This document shows, piece by piece, positions 7,103-15,341 of a stretch of DNA of 64,000 bases. Position numbers and translations under genes: made by a program. This DNA is from Nitrospirota bacterium (GTDB taxonomy: Bacteria > Nitrospirota > Nitrospiria > SBBL01 > JAADHI01): NCBI GenBank assembly GCA_029261155.1, contig JAJDBW010000025.1:109948-173947 (forward strand), read 5' to 3'. The notes under the pieces are model-generated. The model worked only from the letters and a program-made list of their open reading frames with translations. It did not search any database and was not told the DNA's origin. How positions within the stretch are numbered: position 1 is the first letter of the stretch; each line of letters begins with the position of its first letter.

Positions 7103-9604
7103 CTATCCCTCTCCTTCCGTCACCACTTCCGTGAAACCTTCTTCCAACCCGCCGACTTCCTCCGGAATGGTCCCATCGAAACCTAAATCGCCGAGCACCT
7201 TTTGCGGATAGACGGCAGGATAATCGCTGGTATAAATCAGCTCCTTATAAATCGCCGCTTCGAAGATAAAGACCGCGCGGATTTGTATGGGTAAAAATTC
7301 CCTGAGAATACGCTCGATCATGGTTTGGTTTTGTGCAATCTTCGAGGTATCTTCCGTATCAGGGGTCAGATAAAGCCCGATGGTATCCCGAGCGTACCAG
7401 GTTTCCGGGCCGGGCCTGCCGGCCGGGCCAGTGTCGTAACTATAGGTTTGAAAATCGTCATAGCTGCCGTGCAGAACCAACTTGGCAAGATTTTTTGTAT
7501 CGACGGATGTTGTGCCCGAATAGCGTAGATCGACGGTTTCGGTTGCACCGTAGACCTCGCTTGCGTACCCAAGAGGTGCATTGCCGTGGTAAGACAAGCG
7601 GGTCACGCCGTCAATTAAAAAGGGCAGTGGGTCGCGTTCGGAATAGGGATTGTCCGTAATCTGCATCACGTTATCCAGCGTGGGCACGGGCGTATCCTGC
7701 AGGGTGGCCCGCCAAATGGACCAGCTTTGATTCCGGTTGGAACTCCAATAGAGTTCGATTTCGCCCGCGTTGTTGAAAAAAAGCGCCGGTTCACGGTCTT
7801 GATCGTCCGCTGTTGGTTTCGGCACAGTGAAAACCGGACTCCAGTCTGGTGGTCGATTGATATACCAGGTGAGCAGATTGTTGACGACGGGTAACACGCT
7901 GGTATCAACCGTGAGGTGATCCGGCGTGGCCAGACTCCAGGAATGAAACCAGGTAAAGGCGTCCGGATCGATGTTTTCGGCAAAGCGATAGGCAATCTCC
8001 CAGCGGCTTTGACCCGGCACGCCCGTCGGCACCTTTCGGCTCCAAAAAACCCAGATCTTCGGCAGGCCATTTGTGGTGGAAGTGCCCGGCTGAAAAAAGA
8101 CGAAGAGATCGGTCTGTACGACGGGATCGTTTTCTTCATCAAAGGGAAAGGTGTGCGCCGCCGGAATGTTCCAGGCATTGTTTTCTTCCCGGAGATACTT
8201 TAATACCCATTTCCCCCCCGTTTTTTCGAGCCAAAATAGCCAAAGATGATTTGTGTGATCGATGAGGGTAAAGGGCCGCTTCCTCGCCGTTGCCGCATCG
8301 CCAAAAACCTGGGGCGCAGACCACACACCTGCCTGATGGTTTTGATAGTGCACTTGGTGGCTTTCTGTTTTTGCATCGTAGCTGTCCCAATAGACCCAAA
8401 GGGTATCGCCCTTGACCCCCGCGGAGGGATGCTTGTCGATACGGGAGCCATTGGTGAGGCGATGGCTTGGCGCCCAGCGATAAACATCCAATTGCCCTGT
8501 GCCCGGCAGAATGGTGTAACGTTGGTGATTTTCACGATCCCGGACGAGCCATTCGTCCTCGTTCTTGATAATGAGGGCCTTAAGCGACAAAGGGTGTCCA
8601 GCCTCTTCGAAGGCTTGCTGGAGCGCAAAGGTCATGGTCTCTTTATTCAGAGTCTCTTCGAAGTGCGATGTGATATGGAAGGACGACAATGTTTTGGTCC
8701 AAATATCCCAGCGGCCGTTTCGAAGGGTGTGAAAGAAAAACCAGCGCGTCCCGCCCTGATCGACGACCGTGGAGGGCCGTCCGTCGTAGGCAAAACCGAG
8801 GGAATAGGGTTCAATCGCCTTCGACCAATCACCGGGGCTGCGCTCCCGCCGCACCCAGATGTTCAGCCGCTCAGCCTGATTGCTGCGGGCCACGTTATGC
8901 ACGAATTCCTTCGCCCGGCTTTCCCAACCCAGGATGCGCTTCACCGTGGCCTCGACGGAGGGAATCAGGCCGATGGTTTGATAGACCGAAACGGCGTCTC
9001 GCAGCTCATTGCGTTGCCCGTCCAATTCCAGGCGGTGATCGGTTTTCCAGGCAATCCACTTCGCCAGTAAGGGCAAGAGCGCACCGTCGACGGTTTGGAT
9101 GTCGACCAAATCGGGAATGGTTTTGGCCAGGCTGACAAACTGGTCGAGCTGCCCGCCTGGCAAATCAAGGAAGCGCCGGAGCTGCCCGCGCTCTTGGTCT
9201 TCAGCCGTCATGCCCGGTGGAATGCTCAAAGGACGTTTTGTGTCGTAGCGGTGATAAATCCCCGGCAACAAGTCAGCCATTTGTCCGGCCATGTTGTAAG
9301 GGCCGGTCGCCAGGGCCGATACGCGGTTTGCTTTATCGATCTCGTATTCCGGCGGATCGTTTCGATAGGGAAAGAGGCTGTAATAATAAACTGTTTCGGA
9401 CTTGAGCTCTTTATCCTCGATTGTTTTTAAATCGAGTCCGTCTGTGACTAGGTCTCCGTCTTCGGGAGAAGTCGGAAAGGTTTGCGTGCGGCGCATAATC
9501 CGCATGCCCGGATAGAGCGAGGCCTCCGGATTCTCCCAGCGCAGATCGATCCGGTTCCCTTCGGGTCGGGCCTCGGCGGTAATTTGTGTCAAACGCAAAC
9601 TCAC
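7103..9604 (-). CDS. gpI-like baseplate wedge protein with a propeller-like insertion (Afp12 type)
   Basis: The 833-residue protein has three parts. Residues 1-100 look like a fibronectin-III domain. Residues 105-245 match the phage P2 gpI/TIGR02242 tail domain (MADLLPGIYHRYD, LDQFVSLAKTIPDLVD, LLPLLAKWIAW, VEATVKRILGW). Residues about 250-680 carry repeated W-x-FW blades (LWLFWLEKTGGKW, KIWVFWSRKVP, EIELYWSSNRNQSW) suggesting a beta-propeller. It overlaps the gpJ gene by 4 bp, a usual gpJ-gpI arrangement. gpI and gpJ together form the wedge that triggers sheath contraction. The propeller might bind carbohydrate or another surface (inference). Confidence 0.85.
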   Translation of the reverse strand: MSLRLTQITAEARPEGNRIDLRWENPEASLYPGMRIMRRTQTFPTSPEDGDLVTDGLDLKTIEDKELKSETVYYYSLFPYRNDPPEYEIDKANRVSALATGPYNMAGQMADLLPGIYHRYDTKRPLSIPPGMTAEDQERGQLRRFLDLPGGQLDQFVSLAKTIPDLVDIQTVDGALLPLLAKWIAWKTDHRLELDGQRNELRDAVSVYQTIGLIPSVEATVKRILGWESRAKEFVHNVARSNQAERLNIWVRRERSPGDWSKAIEPYSLGFAYDGRPSTVVDQGGTRWFFFHTLRNGRWDIWTKTLSSFHITSHFEETLNKETMTFALQQAFEEAGHPLSLKALIIKNEDEWLVRDRENHQRYTILPGTGQLDVYRWAPSHRLTNGSRIDKHPSAGVKGDTLWVYWDSYDAKTESHQVHYQNHQAGVWSAPQVFGDAATARKRPFTLIDHTNHLWLFWLEKTGGKWVLKYLREENNAWNIPAAHTFPFDEENDPVVQTDLFVFFQPGTSTTNGLPKIWVFWSRKVPTGVPGQSRWEIAYRFAENIDPDAFTWFHSWSLATPDHLTVDTSVLPVVNNLLTWYINRPPDWSPVFTVPKPTADDQDREPALFFNNAGEIELYWSSNRNQSWSIWRATLQDTPVPTLDNVMQITDNPYSERDPLPFLIDGVTRLSYHGNAPLGYASEVYGATETVDLRYSGTTSVDTKNLAKLVLHGSYDDFQTYSYDTGPAGRPGPETWYARDTIGLYLTPDTEDTSKIAQNQTMIERILREFLPIQIRAVFIFEAAIYKELIYTSDYPAVYPQKVLGDLGFDGTIPEEVGGLEEGFTEVVTEGEG

Positions 9605-11157
9605 TGGCTGCCCCCCGAAGTCCTTACCTTCGCACCCTTGGTGTAGTCCGTTTCCCCGGCGGGGATTTCTGGAATTTCGTTAGAGCCCAGGACGATCTTC
9701 CCGTCCACATGAATCGTTGCGGCTGCTTCATCAACGCGTCGAAACTCGGAAATGTTGACGCCCTTGACCCCGTCGATGGCCTCAATGGCCTCATAGAATT
9801 TACTGAGATAGAGAATCTGCGCGAAATCGACTGCATCGAAGGCGAGCAGGGCCGCGACGGCGTCCTGTACCTTTTCCTTGATTTCGTCTGCAGAATAATA
9901 ACTTTCAACATCCACTTCCGCCGTGACATAGATTTGCACATAGTCCACGTCCTGGATTTCAATCAGGGTGGATACAGGGCGTTTGTCCTCAAAATAGGCG
10001 AGCAGGTTGGCCTCAAGCACATCACTGACGTGACCACCCCCTTGCGGCGCGATGAAGAGGGTAACGGTATTCCAATTTGTTCCTTCGGCGCGAACCTTGC
10101 CGACGCCGGTGAACTCCAGCGCAAGCGCTTCATAGTCATCTTGCGTGACGGCCCGCTTTAAGGAACGGAATACACTCGGCGCGTGACGCACGGCGTCTGC
10201 AATGGTTTCCCGTTCCGCCCCGCCGGTGGCTGCGCCGGGGTTTGTGACCTTGGCGCCGACCAGGGTCAGTTGCGGGGCATCGACGATGGTTTGGATGCTG
10301 CCCGCGAGCACATTGCCCTTTAATCCGCCGCCAATGCGGTAGGTCACGCGGATTTCCGTCCCCGGCGCCGGAATGGCCCCGAAGTCTCCGTCGCCGAAGG
10401 TCACCGTTGCCTGATCGTGCTCGTCGATCTCAATGATGTAGTCTTGTTGTCCCTCCCGGCTGAAGGACAGGCTGTCTTGCAGACGCCACTCGTCGATCAC
10501 GCCGCCCAAATCGCTTAAGACGATCACGTCTTTTTGAATCTGCTGGCCCTGGCCCAGTGACCGCAAGATCAGACTCGCATGGGTGAGGGGATAGCGCTGA
10601 TTTGCACGACCGTCCGAGACGCCGAGGATCTCGTCTTCGACCAGCAGTCCCTCCTCAATGGGAATATTTTCAATGGTTTTTTTTCCGCCGCTGGCCGTCA
10701 AGGTGCTGCAATCAATTTCCATTGCCACTTCACGGGTATACTCGAAGCGGACGCTGGGGCTGTCTTGCTGGCTCTTCGTGGCGAAGGCATCGCCTTTTTG
10801 GAGGGTAATGATATCATTACAGGCCTCGGGCACGGTGAGCGTCAGCGCGGCTGAGGCCGGAGCGGCGGTGGCCAGCTTGTAACCGATGAGGCGCAGGTGC
10901 TGAATGATGCTCCGGCGTGTCTGGGCCGTGTTTAAAAAACTTTCGTTGACGGCGCGGTCTTGGTAGTAGCTGAGAATGTCACCCATGTGGGCGAAGAGTT
11001 CTAGCAAGACCCGTCCGAAGTCGGCCTCGTTTTCGTACTCCTTCCACTCTGGCAATTTTGTCGGAATCAAGTCCTGCATCGACTTGAGCAGGCTATCGTA
11101 ATCCCGTGCCATGTAATCGACTGCCGTCCGTCCGTCCGTTTTTTTAATCTCCGCCAT
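9601..11157 (-). CDS. Baseplate J-like protein (Afp11 type)
   Basis: The 518-residue protein has the N-terminal pattern of gpJ/gp6 proteins (YMARDYDSLLKSM, LLELFAHMGDILSYYQDRA, NTAQTRRSIIQHLRLIGY) and the central domain VTFGDGDFGAIPAPGTEIRVTY with GGGLKGNV. The C-terminal part has the usual alternating alpha/beta segments (EIKEKVQDAVAALLAF). It forms the baseplate wedge ring with the gpI protein encoded next, which it overlaps by 4 bp. The upstream side is separated from gp25 by 180 bp of palindromic repeats, which may set a different expression level for the wedge genes. Confidence 0.93.
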   Translation of the reverse strand: MAEIKKTDGRTAVDYMARDYDSLLKSMQDLIPTKLPEWKEYENEADFGRVLLELFAHMGDILSYYQDRAVNESFLNTAQTRRSIIQHLRLIGYKLATAAPASAALTLTVPEACNDIITLQKGDAFATKSQQDSPSVRFEYTREVAMEIDCSTLTASGGKKTIENIPIEEGLLVEDEILGVSDGRANQRYPLTHASLILRSLGQGQQIQKDVIVLSDLGGVIDEWRLQDSLSFSREGQQDYIIEIDEHDQATVTFGDGDFGAIPAPGTEIRVTYRIGGGLKGNVLAGSIQTIVDAPQLTLVGAKVTNPGAATGGAERETIADAVRHAPSVFRSLKRAVTQDDYEALALEFTGVGKVRAEGTNWNTVTLFIAPQGGGHVSDVLEANLLAYFEDKRPVSTLIEIQDVDYVQIYVTAEVDVESYYSADEIKEKVQDAVAALLAFDAVDFAQILYLSKFYEAIEAIDGVKGVNISEFRRVDEAAATIHVDGKIVLGSNEIPEIPAGETDYTKGAKVRTSGGSQ

Positions 11158-11174
11158 GGTTTTTCCTTTTATTT

Positions 11175-11235
11175 AAAAAGCCCCCAATCCCCTCTTTTAC
11201 TTCCCCCTTTGACAAAGGGGGACTGAGGGGGATTT
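11175..11235. repeat. C-run/G-run palindromic element, copy C
   Basis: Inverted repeat with outer arms AAAAAGCCCCCAATCCCC / GGGGGATTT and an inner palindrome TTCCCCCTTT-GAC-AAAGGGGGA. It lies between the gp25 and gpJ genes and, with the copy at 11288-11325, fills most of the 180-bp gap. The copies differ in internal sequence but share the C5-T3/A3-G5 cores. Confidence 0.75.
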
Positions 11236-11287
11236 CGCTTCTGCCTTGTTTTCATTGGTTGCCTTATTTTAAATTTTTGCCCCTTTT

Positions 11288-11325
11288 AAATCCCCCTTGC
11301 CCCCTTTTCCAAAGGGGGTAAAAAG
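11288..11325. repeat. C-run/G-run palindromic element, copy B
   Basis: AAATCCCCCTTGCCCCCTTT followed by TCC and AAAGGGGGTAAAAAG; the core is a near copy of the element at 4615-4671. The two copies flank the gpJ-to-Ig-protein segment of the operon. It could be a mobile palindromic unit or an attenuator. Confidence 0.75.
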
Positions 11326-11337
11326 CAAAGGCGATCA

Positions 11338-11712
11338 TTACTTGAAATGAATGCGTACCAATTTTTTCGACAAATCTGTTTTCTTCGTGTAGGCAATTTC
11401 AATCGTAATCGTCTCTTCTTCTGATGTGACATCCACGCCGTTCACAATAATATCGTCGGCCAACCAACGGGTCAGGGCCTGTCCCACGGTAAATTCCATG
11501 GCAGAGGCCAGGATGCTGTTGTTGGGTTCAAAGACGAGGTTGAACAGCCCGCAGCCAAAGGTCGGCATGTTCACCCGCTCGCCCGGCGCGGTGAAGAGCA
11601 CTTGAATAATGCGTCCCCGAATCGCGTCGTCGCCACCGCTGGCGCTGATGTGTCCCCTTGCGTCAACACCGAAAGGAAAGCCGAAGCTGTCTTTTTCAAC
11701 GATCATTTTCAT
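11338..11712 (-). CDS. gp25/GPW baseplate protein (Afp9 type)
   Basis: The 124-residue protein has the gp25/GpW-like lysozyme-fold family pattern: GFPFGVDARGHIS, IRGRIIQVLFTAPGERVNMPTFGCGL (shown in parts), then LVFEPN and a C-terminal VRIHF strand. The length is typical. gp25 proteins anchor the first sheath ring to the baseplate wedge. It lies between the small 102-residue protein and gpJ as in many eCIS loci. Confidence 0.92.
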   Translation of the reverse strand: MKMIVEKDSFGFPFGVDARGHISASGGDDAIRGRIIQVLFTAPGERVNMPTFGCGLFNLVFEPNNSILASAMEFTVGQALTRWLADDIIVNGVDVTSEEETITIEIAYTKKTDLSKKLVRIHFK

Positions 11713-11722
11713 CTCTCTTCAG

Positions 11723-12031
11723 CTAGGCCACCCGGCCTGTGCCGTCGTTGCTCTGAGTAAAGGTCACGTTGCTTTGCGTCGCCGCGCTCCCCGACACCGT
11801 GGCGTTGATATTGCCCTTGGTTTGAACTCCCTTGATTTCCATGTTGGCCGAAATGTGATCGATAACGCCCTTCGAAATGGCGTAGGCCAATTGCTTCCAA
11901 CTGTCCTGAATTTTTGCCAAGTCCGCCGGGGGCAGATCAGACAGGGGCGGAGAGAGGATCGCATTCATCTGATCGTAGACGGCCTTGGTCATCCCCGAGG
12001 TCGCCGTTTTGCTTCCGATTTGCAGTGCCAT
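11723..12031 (-). CDS. Small eCIS baseplate-region protein
   Basis: The 102-residue protein has an N-terminal half that is helical (KAVYDQMNAIL, DSWKQLAYAISKGVIDHI) and a C-terminal half rich in Thr/Ser/Asn/Gly with alternating hydrophobics (VQTKGNINATVSG), which could form a beta-strand tip. It lies 1 bp after the spike gene and 10 bp before gp25, where other systems encode the PAAR-like tip or a small hub protein. I see no PAAR motif, so the tip role is only a positional guess. Conserved position and tight spacing support a structural role. Confidence 0.6.
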   Translation of the reverse strand: MALQIGSKTATSGMTKAVYDQMNAILSPPLSDLPPADLAKIQDSWKQLAYAISKGVIDHISANMEIKGVQTKGNINATVSGSAATQSNVTFTQSNDGTGRVA

Positions 12032-12032
12032 A

Positions 12033-12851
12033 TTATTTCACCTTATTCGTTAAGGAAAGCGCGGGATCGAGCACCAAAGGCGCGCCGGGAACGGGCGGCG
12101 TGGTTGGCGCGCCCAAATTGCCCGTGTGCATGTGCGTCGCAAAGGTGCCGTTAATCCAGGTATCCAGCGCCGTTTTGAGTTGATTGCCCAGGACGAGCGG
12201 TTCGCTTGCCCCGTCGCCGACTTTAATACTGCTGCTTTTAATCGTCACGCTAGAACTGTCCATGGTGATGACGTTTCCGTTTTTATCCTCGATGACAATG
12301 CCGCTGCTATCGAGGGTGACCGTGTTTCCGTTCTTGCCGTCTGTTATTTTGATGCCGTCTTGATTGAGGATCACGACCTGTCCATTGACCGCCTCGACGA
12401 TGGATACCCGCTCGTCCCCATCGGCGTCTTCCAATTGAATGGTATGGCCCTTGAGGGTCTTGATGATCTTGCTTGTCGGCGGCGATTGGACGCTGCCTTC
12501 TTCCGCGCCCTCGGCATCGTTCGGTTTCGGCAGCTCGCTTTCCCCGCCCGGCTTGCTCCAATAGCTGCCGACCCAAATTGGGAATTCTAAATCGCCTTCC
12601 TCAAATTCGACCCAAACACCCGCATCGACTTCCGGGATAAACAAAAAACCTTGATTCGCCGCGCCACCATAGGGGACGCAGGGCGTCGCCCAGCCAGTCA
12701 CGACTTCTTTGCCCAGCACACTGGGGACGCTGAGTTTCAGCCGTCCGAGGTTTTCGGGATCGGCCTTGTCCACAACAATGCCTCGGTATTTCCCGTAAAA
12801 TCGGGTCTCCATTTTTTGAATGAGTTTGGCGACGACCTGATCTAAACTCAC
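12033..12851 (-). CDS. gpV/gp5-type spike protein (Afp8 C-terminal part)
   Basis: The 272-residue protein starts with a gp5/VgrG OB-fold (about 15-110: YRGIVVDKADPENLGRLKLSVP, shown here in part, then WVEFEEGDLEFPIWVG). A repetitive beta-helix follows (about 130-215: LKGHTIQLEDADGDE, VVILNQDGIKITDGKNGNTV, GIVIEDKNGNVITMDSS), the needle that punctures membranes. The C-terminus has HMHTG, a feature of phage-type spikes. The start overlaps the end of the gpD gene by 4 bp. Splitting the VgrG-like hub and spike into two genes is common in eCIS and P2-like phages. Confidence 0.9.
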   Translation of the reverse strand: MSLDQVVAKLIQKMETRFYGKYRGIVVDKADPENLGRLKLSVPSVLGKEVVTGWATPCVPYGGAANQGFLFIPEVDAGVWVEFEEGDLEFPIWVGSYWSKPGGESELPKPNDAEGAEEGSVQSPPTSKIIKTLKGHTIQLEDADGDERVSIVEAVNGQVVILNQDGIKITDGKNGNTVTLDSSGIVIEDKNGNVITMDSSSVTIKSSSIKVGDGASEPLVLGNQLKTALDTWINGTFATHMHTGNLGAPTTPPVPGAPLVLDPALSLTNKVK

Positions 12852-13966
12852 AACAATCCCCCCAGGCCTCCGGATTCTCCAGAAAAATCCTCAGCACCGG
12901 TCGGTGCGAGGCCGTTGCGTTTCACTTTAAAGCTTTGTGTATACCCCTCCGAGCCAAAGGCATGGGTCACGCGGCAGACATAATAGACCCCGCTATGTGT
13001 TTCCCCCAGGCCCTTGATCGTCACGGTGCGGCGCGGTTTTAAGACATGGCCGTATTCGTTCGCGGCGATCTCTCCTTCTCCGGTCACAAACCATTCGCCT
13101 TCGTGAAACAGTCCCTGGCAAAGGGCCGTCATCTCCGGATTGCCCGTCGCGGTGTTCATGCCGATCACGGCCTTGCCGGCTGACATTCCCGCCCCAAGAA
13201 AAGCGGTTCCGTTTACGCTACCCAAAGGCGTCTGCAAGCTGGATTCCACGACAGCCTCCAACACCTCCTTGCTACTACGGTCGATTTGATACATGGTCAC
13301 ATTGCTCGGCGTCAGGGCGTTGACCTCGATGGAAAACGAAGACACGCTGGTTTCGTCGCCAAAATGTACAGCCAGAACGGGCTGCGGGGCTTCGTCGATT
13401 TGCGGCGGACGGAAGTAGCCGCTTGTGCCCTCCACATAACATTCGTAGCCGTTTCGCAAAGCCAGGCGTTTTAAAAATTGAATATCGGTTTCCCGTTGGA
13501 TGATTGTTGAAATGGCCTCGTCGTGAATCACGGCAGTGTCTTCCGTTTCCGCCGAGAAGCCATAGCGTCCGAAGATTTCTGCGGCAATGTCACTGTCTTT
13601 TTTGTCGGGCCAGTCCTTCAGTTTTTCTTCCCGGTCCATTAGCACGCTGCCGTCCATGCCCCAAATCTCCAAAAAACACTCAGTGCGCTCTGGCGCAAAA
13701 TGAGGTTTGAGGTGTGTGATATATCCCGTAATCAAGTCGTCGAGTTCGTCCTCGAAACCTGCTGAAATCGTCACTTCCTTCCAAAGTTGCAGGCGTTCGT
13801 CTTCGAGATAATTCCAAATTCCGTCGGTGTCTTGCGTGAGGGTCAACTTTATCCGAAACATGCCAGCCAAGCTGTCGTCCAATTCCACCTCGAAGCCGCT
13901 TAGGTCGGAATAGAGGTCTTCCGCCTCTTCCCCCTCAATCGTGATCGAAAAATTTTCAGCTTGCAT
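12848..13966 (-). CDS. gpD/gp27-type baseplate hub protein
   Basis: The 372-residue protein matches the phage late-control gpD/VgrG N-terminal family: an initial strand pair, a middle region FGRYGFSAETEDTAVIH, and IQRETDIQFLKRLALRNGYECYV, the family's most conserved stretch (given in part). It then has VTIKGLGETHSGVYYVCRVTH. It forms the trimeric hub that joins the tube to the spike encoded next. The last 15 residues are Gly-rich. It overlaps the spike gene by 4 bp, implying coupled translation. Confidence 0.9.
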   Translation of the reverse strand: MQAENFSITIEGEEAEDLYSDLSGFEVELDDSLAGMFRIKLTLTQDTDGIWNYLEDERLQLWKEVTISAGFEDELDDLITGYITHLKPHFAPERTECFLEIWGMDGSVLMDREEKLKDWPDKKDSDIAAEIFGRYGFSAETEDTAVIHDEAISTIIQRETDIQFLKRLALRNGYECYVEGTSGYFRPPQIDEAPQPVLAVHFGDETSVSSFSIEVNALTPSNVTMYQIDRSSKEVLEAVVESSLQTPLGSVNGTAFLGAGMSAGKAVIGMNTATGNPEMTALCQGLFHEGEWFVTGEGEIAANEYGHVLKPRRTVTIKGLGETHSGVYYVCRVTHAFGSEGYTQSFKVKRNGLAPTGAEDFSGESGGLGGLL

Positions 13967-13976
13967 GTGAGGCTCT

Positions 13977-14570
13977 CTATTTCACTGCGTTGGGCGGAAT
14001 GACTATTGTCTTGCCAATACGTCCCACCCGCTCCGGTGGCCCAACTACCAAATCAAGATCTGTCATACGCGATACCAGCGCCGTCGTGTCGAGATTCATG
14101 TTGTTGTAATGTACGATGAGCGTGTAGGCATATTTCGGCACGGTGCGTGTGACTGTTTCGGACCCCACGATTTCGATGCGTTCCACCAGGGCAATCTCTT
14201 TTTTGATCAATCGCACCTGTTCAACACCGACCATGGCCCGCAAGCTTTCAAGCACCTCGAACCACAAGGGCTTGTCCATCTCCTCCGTGATGAGGAGCGG
14301 AAACTGCTCGGCCACCATTGTGTCTTTTCCCAAAAGCGCAGGCGGAAAAGGGTGGTCGGGATTGGTATCGCAAATCCGCCACCACTTCTTGGGCTGCTTG
14401 TAATATTTGTAGGCCAGATGATCCAGCCGGTCATTTTCCTCGACTGTGTGTTGAAAATCGCCTTCAACTTCCGGAATGAGCCGCAGAGCCTTGGAGGCCG
14501 CCTGCGTCCCATCGCTGTCTTTGACAACCACATCCTCAAGTTTTTTATAACGCGAATTATTTGAAAACAT
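13977..14570 (-). CDS. LysM-domain tube/hub-connecting protein
   Basis: The 197-residue protein has a LysM-type domain near residues 38-85 (HTVEENDRLDHLAYKYYKQP followed by KKWWRICDTNP), as found in gpX-like and eCIS hub proteins. The rest is alpha/beta with no other motif. In known contractile systems the LysM protein sits at the hub-tube interface, not at the cell wall. It is 5 bp after the CIS-tube gene; in some eCIS a tube-like part and a LysM part are in one polypeptide, so this looks like a split version. It has no signal peptide. Confidence 0.8.
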   Translation of the reverse strand: MFSNNSRYKKLEDVVVKDSDGTQAASKALRLIPEVEGDFQHTVEENDRLDHLAYKYYKQPKKWWRICDTNPDHPFPPALLGKDTMVAEQFPLLITEEMDKPLWFEVLESLRAMVGVEQVRLIKKEIALVERIEIVGSETVTRTVPKYAYTLIVHYNNMNLDTTALVSRMTDLDLVVGPPERVGRIGKTIVIPPNAVK

Positions 14571-14575
14571 ATTGC

Positions 14576-15301
14576 CTACCCCGGAATGACAACATCGGCG
14601 ATGTCTGCGATATTCGCCAGGTTGAGTACCGACATCACTTCCTTCATGGCCTTCGTGTACATGTAGGCCAGGTTTTTCCCTTCAATGACGGTCAAATTGA
14701 CGGAAACGGTGGCGCGAATCGGATTCAAATCCGTACTGAATTCTGATTCCGTAATGCTCAGGCTGTTGATATTCACGGGCAGCACCCGTTTTCGCCCCCA
14801 AATAAAGAGAATCATCGGCGGGTTTTCCTTGCGCGTGAAACTGAAGCCGCCCGGTGATCCGAGGAGTGAACCCAGGGCCTGCCCCAACAATGACTCTTCT
14901 TTTGGATGAACCATGAGTTCTAAAGTCGAAAGCTGCGGCGCGATGCCGAATTGCTCTGTGATCGTATCGCCATTATTTAAATCGTCCGTGGCATCGAGTC
15001 GAATCTCGAAGTTAATCGACTCCTCCTGAATGCGCACCTGCTGAGCATCACGGAGTTCGGAGAGATCGTCGAAGCGCTGATGGTAGTCCCGAAGCGAGAC
15101 GTATTGTGCCGTCCGGCCTTCTGTCCGCGCGCTTTCGTACTCGGCCTGCTGCACGCTGCCGGGCACGGAGAAGGATTGTGAACGGCTGCGCGAAAGTTGT
15201 ACCGGATTGAATTGAAACACAACAAAGAGCGGCGGAATGCTCAAGCCATACTCGACAAAAGCGCCGCGCAGTATTTTCGGTTTATTACTAAATCCCGACA
15301 T
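14576..15301 (-). CDS. Contractile injection system tube-initiation protein (Afp7/CIS_tube type)
   Basis: The 241-residue protein fits the CIS_tube family: VVFQFNPVQLSRSRSQ near the start (FNP-x-x-L), a variable middle, MILFIWGRKRVLPVNINS, and a C-terminal FSTDLNPIRATVSVNLTV, a consensus stretch in Afp7/Pvc7-type proteins. These proteins form the first inner-tube ring on the hub. It is the first structural gene after the cargo block, so the baseplate half of the operon starts here. A 40-bp gap separates it from the L,D-transpeptidase gene. Confidence 0.85.
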   Translation of the reverse strand: MSGFSNKPKILRGAFVEYGLSIPPLFVVFQFNPVQLSRSRSQSFSVPGSVQQAEYESARTEGRTAQYVSLRDYHQRFDDLSELRDAQQVRIQEESINFEIRLDATDDLNNGDTITEQFGIAPQLSTLELMVHPKEESLLGQALGSLLGSPGGFSFTRKENPPMILFIWGRKRVLPVNINSLSITESEFSTDLNPIRATVSVNLTVIEGKNLAYMYTKAMKEVMSVLNLANIADIADVVIPG

Positions 15302-15341
15302 CAGTGGATGTTCCTCCCATATTCAAAAAAATCATCTTCGA

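Noticed and set aside
8246..9070. 274-codon plus-strand frame opposite the gpI-like gene
   Set aside because: Shadow of a strongly supported gene; no ribosome site or recognisable domain.
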